DNA of 64,000 bases from an uncultured Bacteroidales bacterium (GCA_902792895.1 CADBBK010000003.1:1-64000), one strand, 5' to 3'. Positions 45,935 to 54,739 are shown, numbered from the stretch's first letter. Program-made: numbers and translations. Notes: generated by a model from the letters alone, not told the origin.

Positions 45935-45965
45935 TTGCAGAATTCAGTATAAATCAGTATCTTTG
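45935..45965 (+). promoter_or_regulatory. Promoter of the broken DUF2461 copy
   Basis: TTG (45935-45937), 20-nt spacer, TATCTTTG (45958-45965); the -7 element is identical to that of the intact gene at 47369-47376. Confidence 0.5.
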
Positions 45966-45986
45966 CACCACAACAACAGAAAACTA

Positions 45987-46082
45987 ATGACTATGAAATC
46001 AGCATTCAATATGCATGATATGCTGGTCCTCCTGCGCCAGCTCTCCATCAACAATGGCCGCACATGGCTCAAGGCACACTAG
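45987..46082 (+). pseudogene. 5' fragment of a duplicated DUF2461 gene
   Basis: 31 codons (MTMKSAFNMHDMLVLLRQLS then INNGRTWLKAH and stop) match the first 31 residues of the intact DUF2461 protein at 47398 (MTMKSASNMHEVLAFLRQLA then VNNDRTWFKAR). Similarity extends upstream to base 45956, including the -7 element. After the TAG the match ends. Either a decayed duplicate or a short expressed peptide. Confidence 0.75.
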
Positions 46083-46148
46083 GGCCGTTGTGTCGTCCTG
46101 TGCGTGACGGAAGGAATAGACAGATAAAGGGTGTGGCTGTGGCAAAAC

Positions 46149-46178
46149 AGAAAGCCACGATCGCAATCGTGGCTTTCT
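46149..46178 (-). terminator. Terminator of the hypothetical secreted protein gene
   Basis: A perfect 13-bp stem (AGAAAGCCACGAT / ATCGTGGCTTTCT) with loop CGCA. On the minus strand it is followed by GTTTTG, about 90 nt past the stop at 46265. Confidence 0.7.
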
Positions 46179-46264
46179 CTGCCTAATCTGTTTTCTAGGC
46201 GTTATATGAGTCTTTAATGATGCCCTCTTAGGGGGGACTTTTCGTTTTGATTCTAGTTCCCACC

Positions 46265-47131
46265 TTAATAGTCAGTACTTTCGAGGCCTGTGTAAGGATT
46301 GTTGTATTGATAGAGGTTCTCAATTAGTTTCAGGTTCCACTTTTCAACATCGTTGGGCTGTTTTTTGGCTTTCAGTTTGTTCAGCATGATCTGCCAGGAG
46401 GGTATGTCGAAGTTGTAGATGATGAAATCTGCGTCAAGGACATCTGTGCTGAGCCATGGCCATCCCGGATCTTTGGCATAACGCAGGATGATGGTATTCT
46501 CACGTGCATAGTCGACCTCTAACTCACCTGTCTGGGGATTAGTATCGCAAAAGTGCAGGTTGAGACCTTTGTCTGCCGGTGTGAAGGCCAAATGTGTACG
46601 TCCTATTGAGAGGCGGATTTTGTCTGTCAGGTCCCCTTTCCCATCTTCAATGAAGAAGTAATTGATGTCGGGGCTGCCAGGAAGGATAGGACCGCTCATT
46701 GTGTCATCGGTGATGGTGATGGGGCCGTCGGCGGTTGGCTCAAACTTGCTTTTCAGGATGCGGAGGTAACCTCTGTTGCGGTATGCTATCAAGTCATCGC
46801 AACTGATAAGTGAAAAGAGTATTATCTCGTTGTGGTATGCCGTCAGTGTTGTCACGCCACCCACTTTCTCGGCAACGAATCGTGCGCCATGACCTATCAT
46901 GTCCTTGTCCTCTGATATCTCTTGATAAACGCCGTTCCCTATTTCCTCAAGGCAGAATGTTTGGGAATCATCAGCGTTGGTGATGACGTAAATAGCTCCT
47001 TCTTGGTACATACTCATGGCTCCCAGGTCCCAGGAAACAAACTGGCTGATATCATCAATGGTGGCTGGTTTCTGAGCCGAGAGCGACATCGCTATGGTGA
47101 CGGCTGTCAGTAAAAATAGTAATCTCTTCAT
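46265..47131 (-). CDS. Hypothetical secreted protein
   Basis: 288 aa, not recognised. Signal peptide MKRLLFLLTAVTIAMSLSAQ (very like that of the C10 protein at 45686), then a beta-rich sequence (DLGAMSMYQEGAIYVITNAD ... LILRY-like strands ... DADFIIYNFDIPSWQIMLNK). No lipobox, no dockerin-like or sorting-type tail. It stands alone between the two DUF2461 copies with its own promoter and terminator, and may have been inserted there when the duplication arose. Expected location is periplasm or outside. Confidence 0.65.
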   Translation of the reverse strand: MKRLLFLLTAVTIAMSLSAQKPATIDDISQFVSWDLGAMSMYQEGAIYVITNADDSQTFCLEEIGNGVYQEISEDKDMIGHGARFVAEKVGGVTTLTAYHNEIILFSLISCDDLIAYRNRGYLRILKSKFEPTADGPITITDDTMSGPILPGSPDINYFFIEDGKGDLTDKIRLSIGRTHLAFTPADKGLNLHFCDTNPQTGELEVDYARENTIILRYAKDPGWPWLSTDVLDADFIIYNFDIPSWQIMLNKLKAKKQPNDVEKWNLKLIENLYQYNNPYTGLESTDY

Positions 47132-47209
47132 AAGTCTTTCGGATTAAGTTAAAATTGTTTGTAAATAATATACAGGTTTGTGGCGCATATCGTTCTCTAA
47201 TCACCCCCA

Positions 47210-47241
47210 CAAAGGTAATAATCTGAAACGAGTCTTGCAAG
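47210..47241 (-). promoter_or_regulatory. Promoter of the hypothetical secreted protein gene
   Basis: On the minus strand CTTG (47238-47241), 20-nt spacer, TACCTTTG (47210-47217). Confidence 0.65.
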
Positions 47242-47344
47242 CAAAGGTGGCATTTTTATGTGAATTACATCTTAATCATGGTCTCTTACCACGGCAGCAT
47301 GAGGCTTTCATTTGGACTCAACAGTTGGAATCTGATATAGGATA

Positions 47345-47376
47345 TTTGCCCGTTTGGCTCAAAACGAGTATCTTTG
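47345..47376 (+). promoter_or_regulatory. Promoter of the DUF2461 gene
   Basis: TTTG (47345-47348), 20-nt spacer, TATCTTTG (47369-47376); leader about 15-20 nt. Confidence 0.75.
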
Positions 47377-47397
47377 CACTACGACAACAGATAACTA

Positions 47398-48069
47398 ATG
47401 ACTATGAAATCAGCAAGCAATATGCATGAGGTGCTGGCCTTCCTGCGCCAGCTCGCCGTCAACAACGACCGCACGTGGTTCAAGGCCCGCAAGCCGCAGT
47501 TCGATGCCCTGCGCGGGCCCTGGGAGCAGGATATGGAACGGCTCATCGCCCTGGTCGCCGACTTTGACCCGCAGGCCCGTGGGCTTGCGGTCAAGGAGAG
47601 CGTTTACCGCATCTACCGGGATACCCGTTTCTCCCACGACAAGAGCCCTTATAAGACTTATTTCTCGGGTGTCATCGGCCGCGGGGGGCGCCACACGGTG
47701 CAGTCGTGCTACTATGTCCACTTCGGGGTCAATGAGATGATGCTGTGCGGCGGCATCTGGTGGCCCGAGAAACCGATACTGGAACAGTTGCGCCGGCTCA
47801 TCGATGCCGAGCCCGAGGAGTTTGTCGCCATTGTCGAGAATCCCGCCCTCATGTCACAGTACCAGTGGATGTCGAGGTCGCTCAAGTCCGTACCTAAGGA
47901 GTTCCCTGCCGACCATCCGATGGCCCGTTACCTCAAAATGAAGGAGTATCTGCTGGTCAAGTACATCACCGAGGACTACTTCGACTGCGATGATTGGGTG
48001 GAGCGTGTAGCCACCGACTTACAACCTCTCAAACCAATGAATGATTTCCTTAATTATGTATTTGAATAA
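47398..48069 (+). CDS. DUF2461 domain-containing protein
   Basis: 223 aa, the usual length of the DUF2461 family. Diagnostic stretches: FLRQLAVNNDRTWFKARKPQ near the N terminus, YRIYRDTRFSHDKSPYKTYF at about 63-82, and YYVHFGVNEMMLCGGIWWPE. No signal peptide, so cytosolic. Biochemical function is unknown for the family. Start could be ATG 47398 or 47404 (MTMKSA / MKSA). A broken copy of its 5' end lies 1.4 kb upstream. Confidence 0.88.
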   Translation: MTMKSASNMHEVLAFLRQLAVNNDRTWFKARKPQFDALRGPWEQDMERLIALVADFDPQARGLAVKESVYRIYRDTRFSHDKSPYKTYFSGVIGRGGRHTVQSCYYVHFGVNEMMLCGGIWWPEKPILEQLRRLIDAEPEEFVAIVENPALMSQYQWMSRSLKSVPKEFPADHPMARYLKMKEYLLVKYITEDYFDCDDWVERVATDLQPLKPMNDFLNYVFE

Positions 48070-48122
48070 TCAGCGATAGAGTAACAAATCGTAATTTGGG
48101 AATTTGCCACCGTTTTGGCTTG

Positions 48123-48170
48123 AGAATCGGCATTTTGTCAGAGAAAAATGATAAATGCCGATTCTTTTGC
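48123..48170 (+). terminator. Terminator of the DUF2461 gene
   Basis: A perfect 13-bp stem (AGAATCGGCATTT / AAATGCCGATTCT) with a 17-nt loop, followed by TTTG. Confidence 0.7.
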
Positions 48171-48266
48171 CATTTTTTAGGCCGTTTTAACAACCCGAGA
48201 CAGATTTTTTTGAGTCCTCTAGTGTTAATTTCTCAATATAATTACACCTATTAGAAAAAATGGTAG

Positions 48267-48274
48267 TATCTTTG
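48267..48274 (+). promoter_or_regulatory. -7 element upstream of the pyrophosphatase gene
   Basis: TATCTTTG, 90 nt before ATG 48364; no clear TTTG at the -33 distance. Confidence 0.4.
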
Positions 48275-48363
48275 CCGGCGTTTTCAAGGACACCCTCCTT
48301 GACAACAGCATGGAAACCCTGAAATATTAATATAATCAACATAAACACAAGTTTTTCACATTT

Positions 48364-50814
48364 ATGAAGAAATCTTTTATTCTCCTGCTGGCACTGGCCA
48401 CGAGCTTGGGCATGAGTGCCAGTGAAGCCGACCTGGTGATGCCGGAGTCGCTTCATGAGTTAAGTTTCTTGCACTGGGGATTCCTGGTGTGCATCTTGGG
48501 TATGCTCTTCGGAGTCTATCATTTCATGAAGACCAAGGGTCTGCCCGTTCACCCCGCTATGCGCGAGATTGGTGAGGTGATCTACAAGACGTGTTCGACC
48601 TACCTCAAGCAGCAGGGCCGTTTCCTGGCCATCCTGTTTGTGTTCATCGGTGTGGTTGTCGCCTTCTACTTTGGCGGTCTGAGCCACATGTCCGTGGGCG
48701 AGGTACTCGTCATCCTGTTATCGACCGTAATCGGTATGCTCGGCTCTTATGCCGTTGCTGCCTATGGTATCCGCATGAACACCTACGCTAACGCCCGCAT
48801 GGCGTTCGCCTCGCTGCGTCGTGAGCCGCTGCGTCTGCTCAATATCCCCTTGAATGCGGGTATGAGCATCGGTGTGATGCTGGTGTGCGTCGAGCTCATC
48901 ATCATGCTGGCCATCCTGCTGTTTGTCCCCTGCCATCTGGCTGGTGTCTGCCTGATCGGCTTTGCCATCGGTGAGAGCCTCGGTGCCAGTGCACTGCGCA
49001 TCGCTGGTGGTATCTTCACCAAGATTGCCGACATCGGTAGTGACCTGATGAAGGTGGTCTTCAAGATTGGTGAGGACGACCCCCGCAACCCTGGTGTGAT
49101 TGCCGACTGTACTGGTGACAATGCTGGTGACAGTGTAGGCCCCACGGCCGACGGCTTTGAGACCTATGGTGTGACGGGTGTCGCCCTGGTTTCGTTCATC
49201 CTGCTGGCTGTCAGTGATCCCGAGATGCAGAAGAACCTGCTCGTGTGGATCTTCTCGATGCGTATCCTCATGGTCATCACCTCGGTGGTTGCCTACTGGG
49301 TCAACAAGGCCTATTGCAAGGCTAAGTTTGCCAACACTGACGAGCTTGACTTCGAGAAACCGCTGACCTCGCTCATCTGGATTGCCAGTGTGCTGAGTAT
49401 CGCCGTAACCTATATCGTTTCCTACATGCAGCTGGGCAACGTGGATGGACACCCCAACCTGTGGTGGCAGTTGGCAAGCATTATCTCGATGGGTACCCTG
49501 GGCGCCGCCCTTATCCCCGAGATTACCAAGATTTTCACTTCGCCCAAGAGCGGCCATGTACTCGAGGTGGTGAAGGCTTCACACCATGGAGGCGCTTCGC
49601 TGAATATCCTCAGCGGTTTTGTGGCTGGTAACTTCTCTGGTTTCTGGACCGGTCTGGCCTTCGTGCTGCTGATGTTCGTGGGCTATGCCTTCTCGATCAA
49701 AATTTCTCCTGACCTGATGTCCTATCCCGCCATCTTCGCCTTCGGTCTGGTGGCCTTCGGTATGCTGGGCATGGGCCCCGTGACCATCGCTGTTGACAGC
49801 TACGGTCCCGTGACCGACAACGCACAGAGCGTCTATGAGCTCTCCCTCATCGAGGAAGTGCCCAACAAGGACCAGGAGATTGAAAAAGACTTCGGCTTCA
49901 AGCCCGATTGGGAGAAGTCCAAGCATTACCTCGAGGCTAACGACGGCGCTGGCAACACCTTCAAGGCTACTGCCAAGCCCGTGCTCATCGGTACCGCCGT
50001 TGTGGGCGCCACCACGATGATTTTCTCCATCATCCTTGTGATTCAAAAGACCCTCGGTGTGGATCCCGCCAGCCTGCTGAACCTCTTGAACGCCTACACC
50101 ATCATCGGCTTCCTGCTGGGTGGTATGGTCATCTACTGGTTCACCGGTGCTTCGACTCAGGCCGTTACCGTCGGTGCCAACCGTGCCGTGGCATTCATCA
50201 AGGATCATATCCAGTTAGACCCCAATGCACCCAAGAAGGCCGACGCCAAGTCCTCGGTCGAGGTTGTAAGGATTTGCACCCAGTATGCCCAGAAGGGTAT
50301 GTTCAACATCTTCCTGTCCATCTTCTTCTTCGCCCTCGGCTTTGCCTGCCTGGCATCGCCCGGTAGCATCGGTGGCGACAATGCTGTTTCGCTCTTCGTT
50401 TCCTACCTCATTTCGATAGCCTTGTTCGGTCTGTTCCAGGCCGTGTTCATGGCCAACGCCGGTGGTAGTTGGGACAATGCCAAGAAGATTGTTGAGGTGG
50501 ACCTTAACCTCAAGGGTACCGCATTGCACGATGCGTCGGTAGTCGGCGACACCGTCGGTGATCCCTTCAAGGACACTTCATCGGTTTCGTTGAACCCCAT
50601 CATCAAGTTCACCACCCTGTTCGGTCTGTTGGCAATGGAGATGGCAATCAGCGATAACTTCCGTGAGTATGCACCCTGGATTGGCATCATCTTCGTCCTC
50701 GTGGCTATCTTCTTCGTTTGGCGCTCATTCTACCGCATGCGCATCGATGACACCATCGAGAACATCATCACTGAAAATGAGAAAATGGCCAATAAGAAGG
50801 AAGCAGAGAAATAA
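48364..50814 (+). CDS. hppA: Membrane-bound ion-translocating pyrophosphatase, divergent clade
   Basis: 816 aa integral membrane enzyme that hydrolyses PPi and pumps H+ and/or Na+. About 16 hydrophobic helices, preceded by a signal-like N terminus (MKKSFILLLALATSLGMSAS). Family motifs: EDDPRNPGVIADCTGDNAGD, GGSWDNAKK and VVGDTVGDPFKDTS. Odd: the usual ADVGADLVGKVE reads ADIGSDLMKVVF (222-233), and the cation motif usually GNTTAA reads GNTFKATAKP with Lys534, the residue that marks K+-independent enzymes. This resembles the divergent Na+-regulated H+-pumping clade described from green sulfur bacteria; that assignment is from memory of the motifs. Own promoter half-site and bidirectional terminator. 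Confidence 0.9.
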   Translation: MKKSFILLLALATSLGMSASEADLVMPESLHELSFLHWGFLVCILGMLFGVYHFMKTKGLPVHPAMREIGEVIYKTCSTYLKQQGRFLAILFVFIGVVVAFYFGGLSHMSVGEVLVILLSTVIGMLGSYAVAAYGIRMNTYANARMAFASLRREPLRLLNIPLNAGMSIGVMLVCVELIIMLAILLFVPCHLAGVCLIGFAIGESLGASALRIAGGIFTKIADIGSDLMKVVFKIGEDDPRNPGVIADCTGDNAGDSVGPTADGFETYGVTGVALVSFILLAVSDPEMQKNLLVWIFSMRILMVITSVVAYWVNKAYCKAKFANTDELDFEKPLTSLIWIASVLSIAVTYIVSYMQLGNVDGHPNLWWQLASIISMGTLGAALIPEITKIFTSPKSGHVLEVVKASHHGGASLNILSGFVAGNFSGFWTGLAFVLLMFVGYAFSIKISPDLMSYPAIFAFGLVAFGMLGMGPVTIAVDSYGPVTDNAQSVYELSLIEEVPNKDQEIEKDFGFKPDWEKSKHYLEANDGAGNTFKATAKPVLIGTAVVGATTMIFSIILVIQKTLGVDPASLLNLLNAYTIIGFLLGGMVIYWFTGASTQAVTVGANRAVAFIKDHIQLDPNAPKKADAKSSVEVVRICTQYAQKGMFNIFLSIFFFALGFACLASPGSIGGDNAVSLFVSYLISIALFGLFQAVFMANAGGSWDNAKKIVEVDLNLKGTALHDASVVGDTVGDPFKDTSSVSLNPIIKFTTLFGLLAMEMAISDNFREYAPWIGIIFVLVAIFFVWRSFYRMRIDDTIENIITENEKMANKKEAEK

Positions 50815-50932
50815 TCTCTCATTTTGACCCATCAAGGGCTTCATAGCGAGCCCCCGTCAAAACTTGTGCAAGCCGAATGCAATGATGCTTGCATCAATTG
50901 ATGAGGCGCAGCCAAGTTTATCAAATAACCGT

Positions 50933-50969
50933 CAAGGCGGCTGGACACCACACGCGTCCAGCCGCCTTG
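50933..50969. terminator. Bidirectional terminator between converging genes
   Basis: A 14-bp perfect stem (CAAGGCGGCTGGAC / GTCCAGCCGCCTTG) with a 9-nt loop, between the pyrophosphatase (+) and the lipoprotein gene (-). Confidence 0.85.
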
Positions 50970-50986
50970 CTTGATTTGGGTTTAAT

Positions 50987-51580
50987 TTAGTGCAGATAGG
51001 GTGCATCCTTGAGCATCTGACGGGCGAACGTCTTTACCCGCTGGAACTCCTCATCGTCGCACAGCAAGGTGGTGCGGTTGTCCTTGTGGAAAATGTAGTG
51101 ATATCCCTTCTTAGCCTTGTGACCAGGACGGTCATTGGCATAGAACTGATGGTAAACATCGATGCCCTCAAACTCAACAGGGCGATTACCGAGGACATGG
51201 GCCCTGTCACGCACAATGCCCCTCAAGGTTTTCATGGCGTTCAGCTCGTTGCGTGCCTCCTGCGAGGTGGAGTCGTTGCCATATAATTCATTGAAGTTCT
51301 TCATAGCACGCTCCAGATCGCGCAGAGCGACAAATGCATGCGAGTCATAGATGACCATGTCGCTTGTCACTATGGACATGTCGGTACTGATCGACTCGTA
51401 GCTCTCAGGATACTTGAGGTTGTTAACGATCTGTTGCTGAATGCGCTGAAGGCCTTCCTTCTCAATTTGCTTCATCTTCTCGTGAGCCTGTTTCTCAATG
51501 ATTTGTTCGCGTGTCAGTTGTTGACAGCCGATGGCCAGAAACATCAACGCCATCATCAGTAATGTCTTGATTTTCACCAT
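50987..51580 (-). CDS. Hypothetical lipoprotein
   Basis: 197 aa, not recognised. A lipoprotein signal (MVKIKTLLMMALMFLAIGCQ, lipobox AIGC with Cys19) is followed by a charged helix (LTREQIIEKQAHEKMKQIEK) and a mixed domain with YPESYESISTDMSIVTSDMV and KAKKGYHYIFHKDNRTTLLC. Probably anchored in the inner or outer membrane. It converges on the pyrophosphatase gene; no functional link is evident. Confidence 0.75.
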   Translation of the reverse strand: MVKIKTLLMMALMFLAIGCQQLTREQIIEKQAHEKMKQIEKEGLQRIQQQIVNNLKYPESYESISTDMSIVTSDMVIYDSHAFVALRDLERAMKNFNELYGNDSTSQEARNELNAMKTLRGIVRDRAHVLGNRPVEFEGIDVYHQFYANDRPGHKAKKGYHYIFHKDNRTTLLCDDEEFQRVKTFARQMLKDAPYLH

Positions 51581-51972
51581 ATCAAACTATTCTTAAAGTA
51601 AATGAATTTGTAACTATCAATTTGGAATCAGCAGCGCAACATGTGGCACTTGCCGTGATTGCAAAGGACAAAAATACAATAATTTTCTATGTATCGCAGA
51701 CGATATTGATAGTTTTGGCGATGAAATCAATAAAAACAGTACAACCGAGCAGCAAAGTCATCCATCTTGCAGCCGGTGGCCAGAAACTGGGTTTTTCATT
51801 AGTCGTGAGGGAGCGCCAGTCTGATTTTGGGCCCTTTACTCCAAAAAAATCACAATTTGTAGGTAAATAATCATTCATTTTTGCTTGCTATGTCCTCAAA
51901 AAGGAGTATTTTTGTGGGTAATTAGACGAACTTACGATTAATAACCTTTTAAACTTTAAACTATTTCTTTTT
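51581..51972. other. Gap before the 2-oxoacid oxidoreductase operon
   Basis: 392 bases. It holds the operon promoter at 51885-51914. On the plus strand 51622-51870 is open for 82 codons (ending FGPFTPKKSQFVGK), and the opposite strand is open over 51687-51878; neither shows a family, a signal peptide or a promoter-start arrangement that would make it convincing. Confidence 0.4.
51885..51914 (+). promoter_or_regulatory. Promoter of the 2-oxoacid:ferredoxin oxidoreductase operon
   Basis: TTG (51885-51887), 19-nt spacer, TATTTTTG (51907-51914); leader about 52 nt. Confidence 0.6.
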
Positions 51973-52203
51973 ATGGCAAAAATTCATGGAGCCGTAGTAG
52001 TGAATACGGAACGATGCAAGGGATGCCGCCTGTGTGTTGTGGCTTGTCCCTGCAATGTGCTGAACCTCAAAGAGAAAGAGGTGAATGACCGCGGATATCA
52101 TTTCGCTTACATGGAGCAACCTGAGGCTTGTATCGGTTGCCAGAGTTGTGCACTTGTTTGCCCCGATGCCTGCATCGAGGTATACCGCGTGATGGAAAAA
52201 TAA
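51973..52203 (+). CDS. 2-oxoacid:ferredoxin oxidoreductase, ferredoxin (delta) subunit
   Basis: 76 aa with two 4Fe-4S motifs: CKGCRLCVVACP at about 17-28 and CIGCQSCALVCP at about 56-67. It carries electrons from the oxidative decarboxylation of a 2-oxoacid to ferredoxin. First gene of a four-gene operon with the alpha, beta (TPP) and gamma subunits; the next gene starts 34 nt later. Confidence 0.93.
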   Translation: MAKIHGAVVVNTERCKGCRLCVVACPCNVLNLKEKEVNDRGYHFAYMEQPEACIGCQSCALVCPDACIEVYRVMEK

Positions 52204-52237
52204 TAGTGACTAACCATTTAAATTACTGTCGAACAAT

Positions 52238-53323
52238 ATGAACGATAAAGTAACATTGATGAAGGGTAACGAAGCCCTCGCCATGGCAATGATCCGCTAC
52301 GGCGCCGACGGATATTTCGGATACCCGATCACTCCGCAGAGTGAGGTGCTTGAGAAACTCGAGGAAGAAATGCCTTGGGAAACTACAGGTATGGTTGTGC
52401 TGCAGGCCGAGAGTGAGGTCGCTGCTATCAACATGGTTTATGGTGGCGCAATGACCGGTAAAGCCGTCTGCACCTCTACTTCCAGCCCTGGCTTCAGTCT
52501 GATGCAGGAGGGTGTTTCCTATCTCGCTGCCAGCGAGGTTCCCGCTCTGTTGATCAACGTGCAGCGCGGTGGCCCCGGTCTGGGTACCATTCACGCATCG
52601 CAGGCCGACTACTTCCAGGCTTGCAAGGGTGGCGGTCACGGTGACTACCACATGATTGTGCTCGCTCCGAGCAGTGTCCAGGAGATGGCCGACATGGTTG
52701 CCCTGGGATTTGACCTGGCTTTCAAGTATCGTTGCGTGTCGATGATTCTCGCCGATGGTACCATCGGTCAGCTCATGGAGAAGGTCGTACTGCCCGAGCA
52801 GCGTCCGCGCCGCACCGACGATGAGATCCGTCAGCAGTGCCCGTGGGCCGTTAACGGTCGCAAGGGTATGCGCCCCAGCAATGTCGTTACCAGCCTCGAG
52901 CTCGACGACGACAAGATGGAGGAGAACAACTGGCGTTTCCAGGCTTGCTACCGCGAAATCGAGAAGAACGAGACCCGTTGCGAGCTCATTGACGTCGAGG
53001 ATTGCGACTACCTGATCACCGCCTTCGGTACCACCGCCCGCGTCGCTATGAAGACGATGGAGCTGGCCCGCGCCGAGGGTATCAAGGTTGGTATGTTCCG
53101 TCCCATCACTCTGTGGCCCTTCCCCGAGAAGCAACTGCGTGAAGCAGCCAAGAACGTCAAGGGTATCCTCTGCGTTGAGCTCAACGCTGGCCAGATGGTC
53201 GAGGATGTGAAGCTTGCTGTTGAATGCAAGATGCCGGTTGAGCACTATGGCCGTTTCGGTGGCAACGTGCCCACTCCCGACGAGCTGCTGAATGTACTTA
53301 AAGAGAAACTCATTAACAAGTAA
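52238..53323 (+). CDS. vorB: 2-oxoacid:ferredoxin oxidoreductase alpha subunit (VorB/KorA type)
   Basis: 361 aa subunit of the enzyme that converts a 2-oxoacid plus CoA to acyl-CoA and CO2 with reduction of ferredoxin. Motifs: GNEALAMAMIRYGADGYFGY and PITPQSEVLEKLEEEMPWET at the start, QAESEVAAINMVYGGAMTGK, then TSTSSPGFSLMQEGVSYLAA. In Bacteroidales this order of genes is annotated as branched-chain 2-oxoacid or 2-oxoglutarate oxidoreductase; the substrate cannot be fixed from sequence. 8 nt before the beta subunit. Confidence 0.9.
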   Translation: MNDKVTLMKGNEALAMAMIRYGADGYFGYPITPQSEVLEKLEEEMPWETTGMVVLQAESEVAAINMVYGGAMTGKAVCTSTSSPGFSLMQEGVSYLAASEVPALLINVQRGGPGLGTIHASQADYFQACKGGGHGDYHMIVLAPSSVQEMADMVALGFDLAFKYRCVSMILADGTIGQLMEKVVLPEQRPRRTDDEIRQQCPWAVNGRKGMRPSNVVTSLELDDDKMEENNWRFQACYREIEKNETRCELIDVEDCDYLITAFGTTARVAMKTMELARAEGIKVGMFRPITLWPFPEKQLREAAKNVKGILCVELNAGQMVEDVKLAVECKMPVEHYGRFGGNVPTPDELLNVLKEKLINK

Positions 53324-53331
53324 AGAACGCA

Positions 53332-54111
53332 ATGGAACTTAACGATATCATTAAACCTGAGAATAAGGTATATTCTGAACCTAAATTATTGAACAGGGTT
53401 CACATGCACTACTGCCCTGGTTGCAGCCATGGCGTTGTACACAAACTCGTTGCACAGGTCATTGAGGAAATGGGTGTTGCTGAGAAGACCGTTGGCGTTT
53501 CGCCCGTTGGTTGTGCAGTATTTGCCTATAACTATATCGACGTTGACTGGGAAGAGGCTCCCCACGGACGTGCTACCGCACTGGCTACCGCTGTAAAGCG
53601 CCTCTGGCCCGAGAACCTGGTATTCACCTATCAGGGCGACGGTGACTTCTCGGCTATCGGTACCTGCGAGTCGATTCACGCTTGCAACCGTGGTGAGAAC
53701 ATCGTCATCATCTTCATCAACAATGCAATCTACGGTATGACCGGTGGTCAGATGGCTCCCACGACCCTGCTGGGTCAGAAGACCGCTACCTGCCCCTACG
53801 GCCGCCGTCCGGACCTCAACGGTTATCCCCTGGCCATCACGCCGCTGCTGGCTCAACTCGATGGCACCTGCTACGTTACCCGTCAGAGCGTGCACACGCC
53901 TGCCAACGTACGCAAGACCAAAGCCGCTTTGAAGAAAGCCTTTGAGAACAGCATCAACTGCAAGGGCACCTCGGTTGTCGAGATCGTCAGCGCTTGCAAC
54001 ACCGGTTGGAAGCTCACGCCCGAGAAGGCCAACAAGTGGATGGAAGAGAATATGTTCGCCAAGTATCCCCTGGGAGACTTGAAGGACTTAGAAGATGGTA
54101 TTCAACGCTAA
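53332..54111 (+). CDS. 2-oxoacid:ferredoxin oxidoreductase beta subunit (thiamine pyrophosphate-binding)
   Basis: 259 aa TPP-binding subunit. HYCPGCSHGVVHKLVAQVIE near the N terminus, VSPVGCAVFAYNYIDVD, PHGRATALATAVKRLWPENL, and the TPP/Mg motif GDGDFSAIG ... NNAIYGMTGGQM. Length and motifs are those of KorB-type subunits that lack their own Fe-S domain. 15 nt before the gamma subunit. Confidence 0.92.
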   Translation: MELNDIIKPENKVYSEPKLLNRVHMHYCPGCSHGVVHKLVAQVIEEMGVAEKTVGVSPVGCAVFAYNYIDVDWEEAPHGRATALATAVKRLWPENLVFTYQGDGDFSAIGTCESIHACNRGENIVIIFINNAIYGMTGGQMAPTTLLGQKTATCPYGRRPDLNGYPLAITPLLAQLDGTCYVTRQSVHTPANVRKTKAALKKAFENSINCKGTSVVEIVSACNTGWKLTPEKANKWMEENMFAKYPLGDLKDLEDGIQR

Positions 54112-54126
54112 AATTTAGAAGACACT

Positions 54127-54666
54127 ATGATTAATGAAATAGTTATTGCCGGTTTCGGCGGACAGGGTGTATTGTCGATGGGTAAGATTCTTGCCTACTC
54201 TGGCCTGATGGAAGACAAGGAAGTCTGCTGGCTGCCCTCTTATGGTCCCGAACAGCGTGGCGGTACCGCCAACGTAACCGTTATCGTGAGCGATGAGCGC
54301 ATCAGCTCGCCCGTGCTCAACACCTATGACGTGGTGGTTGTACTCAACCAGCAGTCCCTGGACAAGTTCGAGAGCAAGGTAAAGCCCGGTGGTATCCTGA
54401 TGTATGACACCTATGGCATCCACAAGAAACCCACCCGCACCGACATCAAGATCTATCCGATCGATGCTACCGAGAAGTCAATCGAGATGAAGAACTCCAA
54501 GACCTTCAACATGATTGTCCTGGGTTCGATGCTCAAGGTTCGCCCCATGGTGACCATCGACAGCGTGCTCAAGGCTCTCAAGAAGACCCTTCCCGAGCGC
54601 CACTGGCACCTCATCCCCCTCAACGAGGAGGCTCTGAAGGAAGGCGGCAACCTCATCAAGGAGTAA
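54127..54666 (+). CDS. 2-oxoacid:ferredoxin oxidoreductase gamma subunit
   Basis: 179 aa. The glycine-rich start IVIAGFGGQGVLSMGKILAY and SYGPEQRGGTANVTVIVSD are signatures of the gamma domain of pyruvate/2-oxoacid ferredoxin oxidoreductases, which closes the CoA-binding site. Last gene of the operon, followed by a strong terminator. Confidence 0.92.
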   Translation: MINEIVIAGFGGQGVLSMGKILAYSGLMEDKEVCWLPSYGPEQRGGTANVTVIVSDERISSPVLNTYDVVVVLNQQSLDKFESKVKPGGILMYDTYGIHKKPTRTDIKIYPIDATEKSIEMKNSKTFNMIVLGSMLKVRPMVTIDSVLKALKKTLPERHWHLIPLNEEALKEGGNLIKE

Positions 54667-54687
54667 ACATTCCCGATTTTCCATAAT

Positions 54688-54725
54688 ACAAAACGGTTGA
54701 CCCATCAGGGCCAACCGTTTTGTTG
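54688..54725 (+). terminator. Terminator of the 2-oxoacid oxidoreductase operon
   Basis: A 12-bp stem (ACAAAACGGTTG / CAACCGTTTTGT) with loop ACCCATCAGGGC. Confidence 0.8.
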
Positions 54726-54739
54726 TCATTTAATGCTCT

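Noticed and set aside
52223-53332. Minus-strand open frame of 369 codons
   Set aside because: Exact antisense shadow of the oxidoreductase alpha subunit gene, which has strong family motifs.
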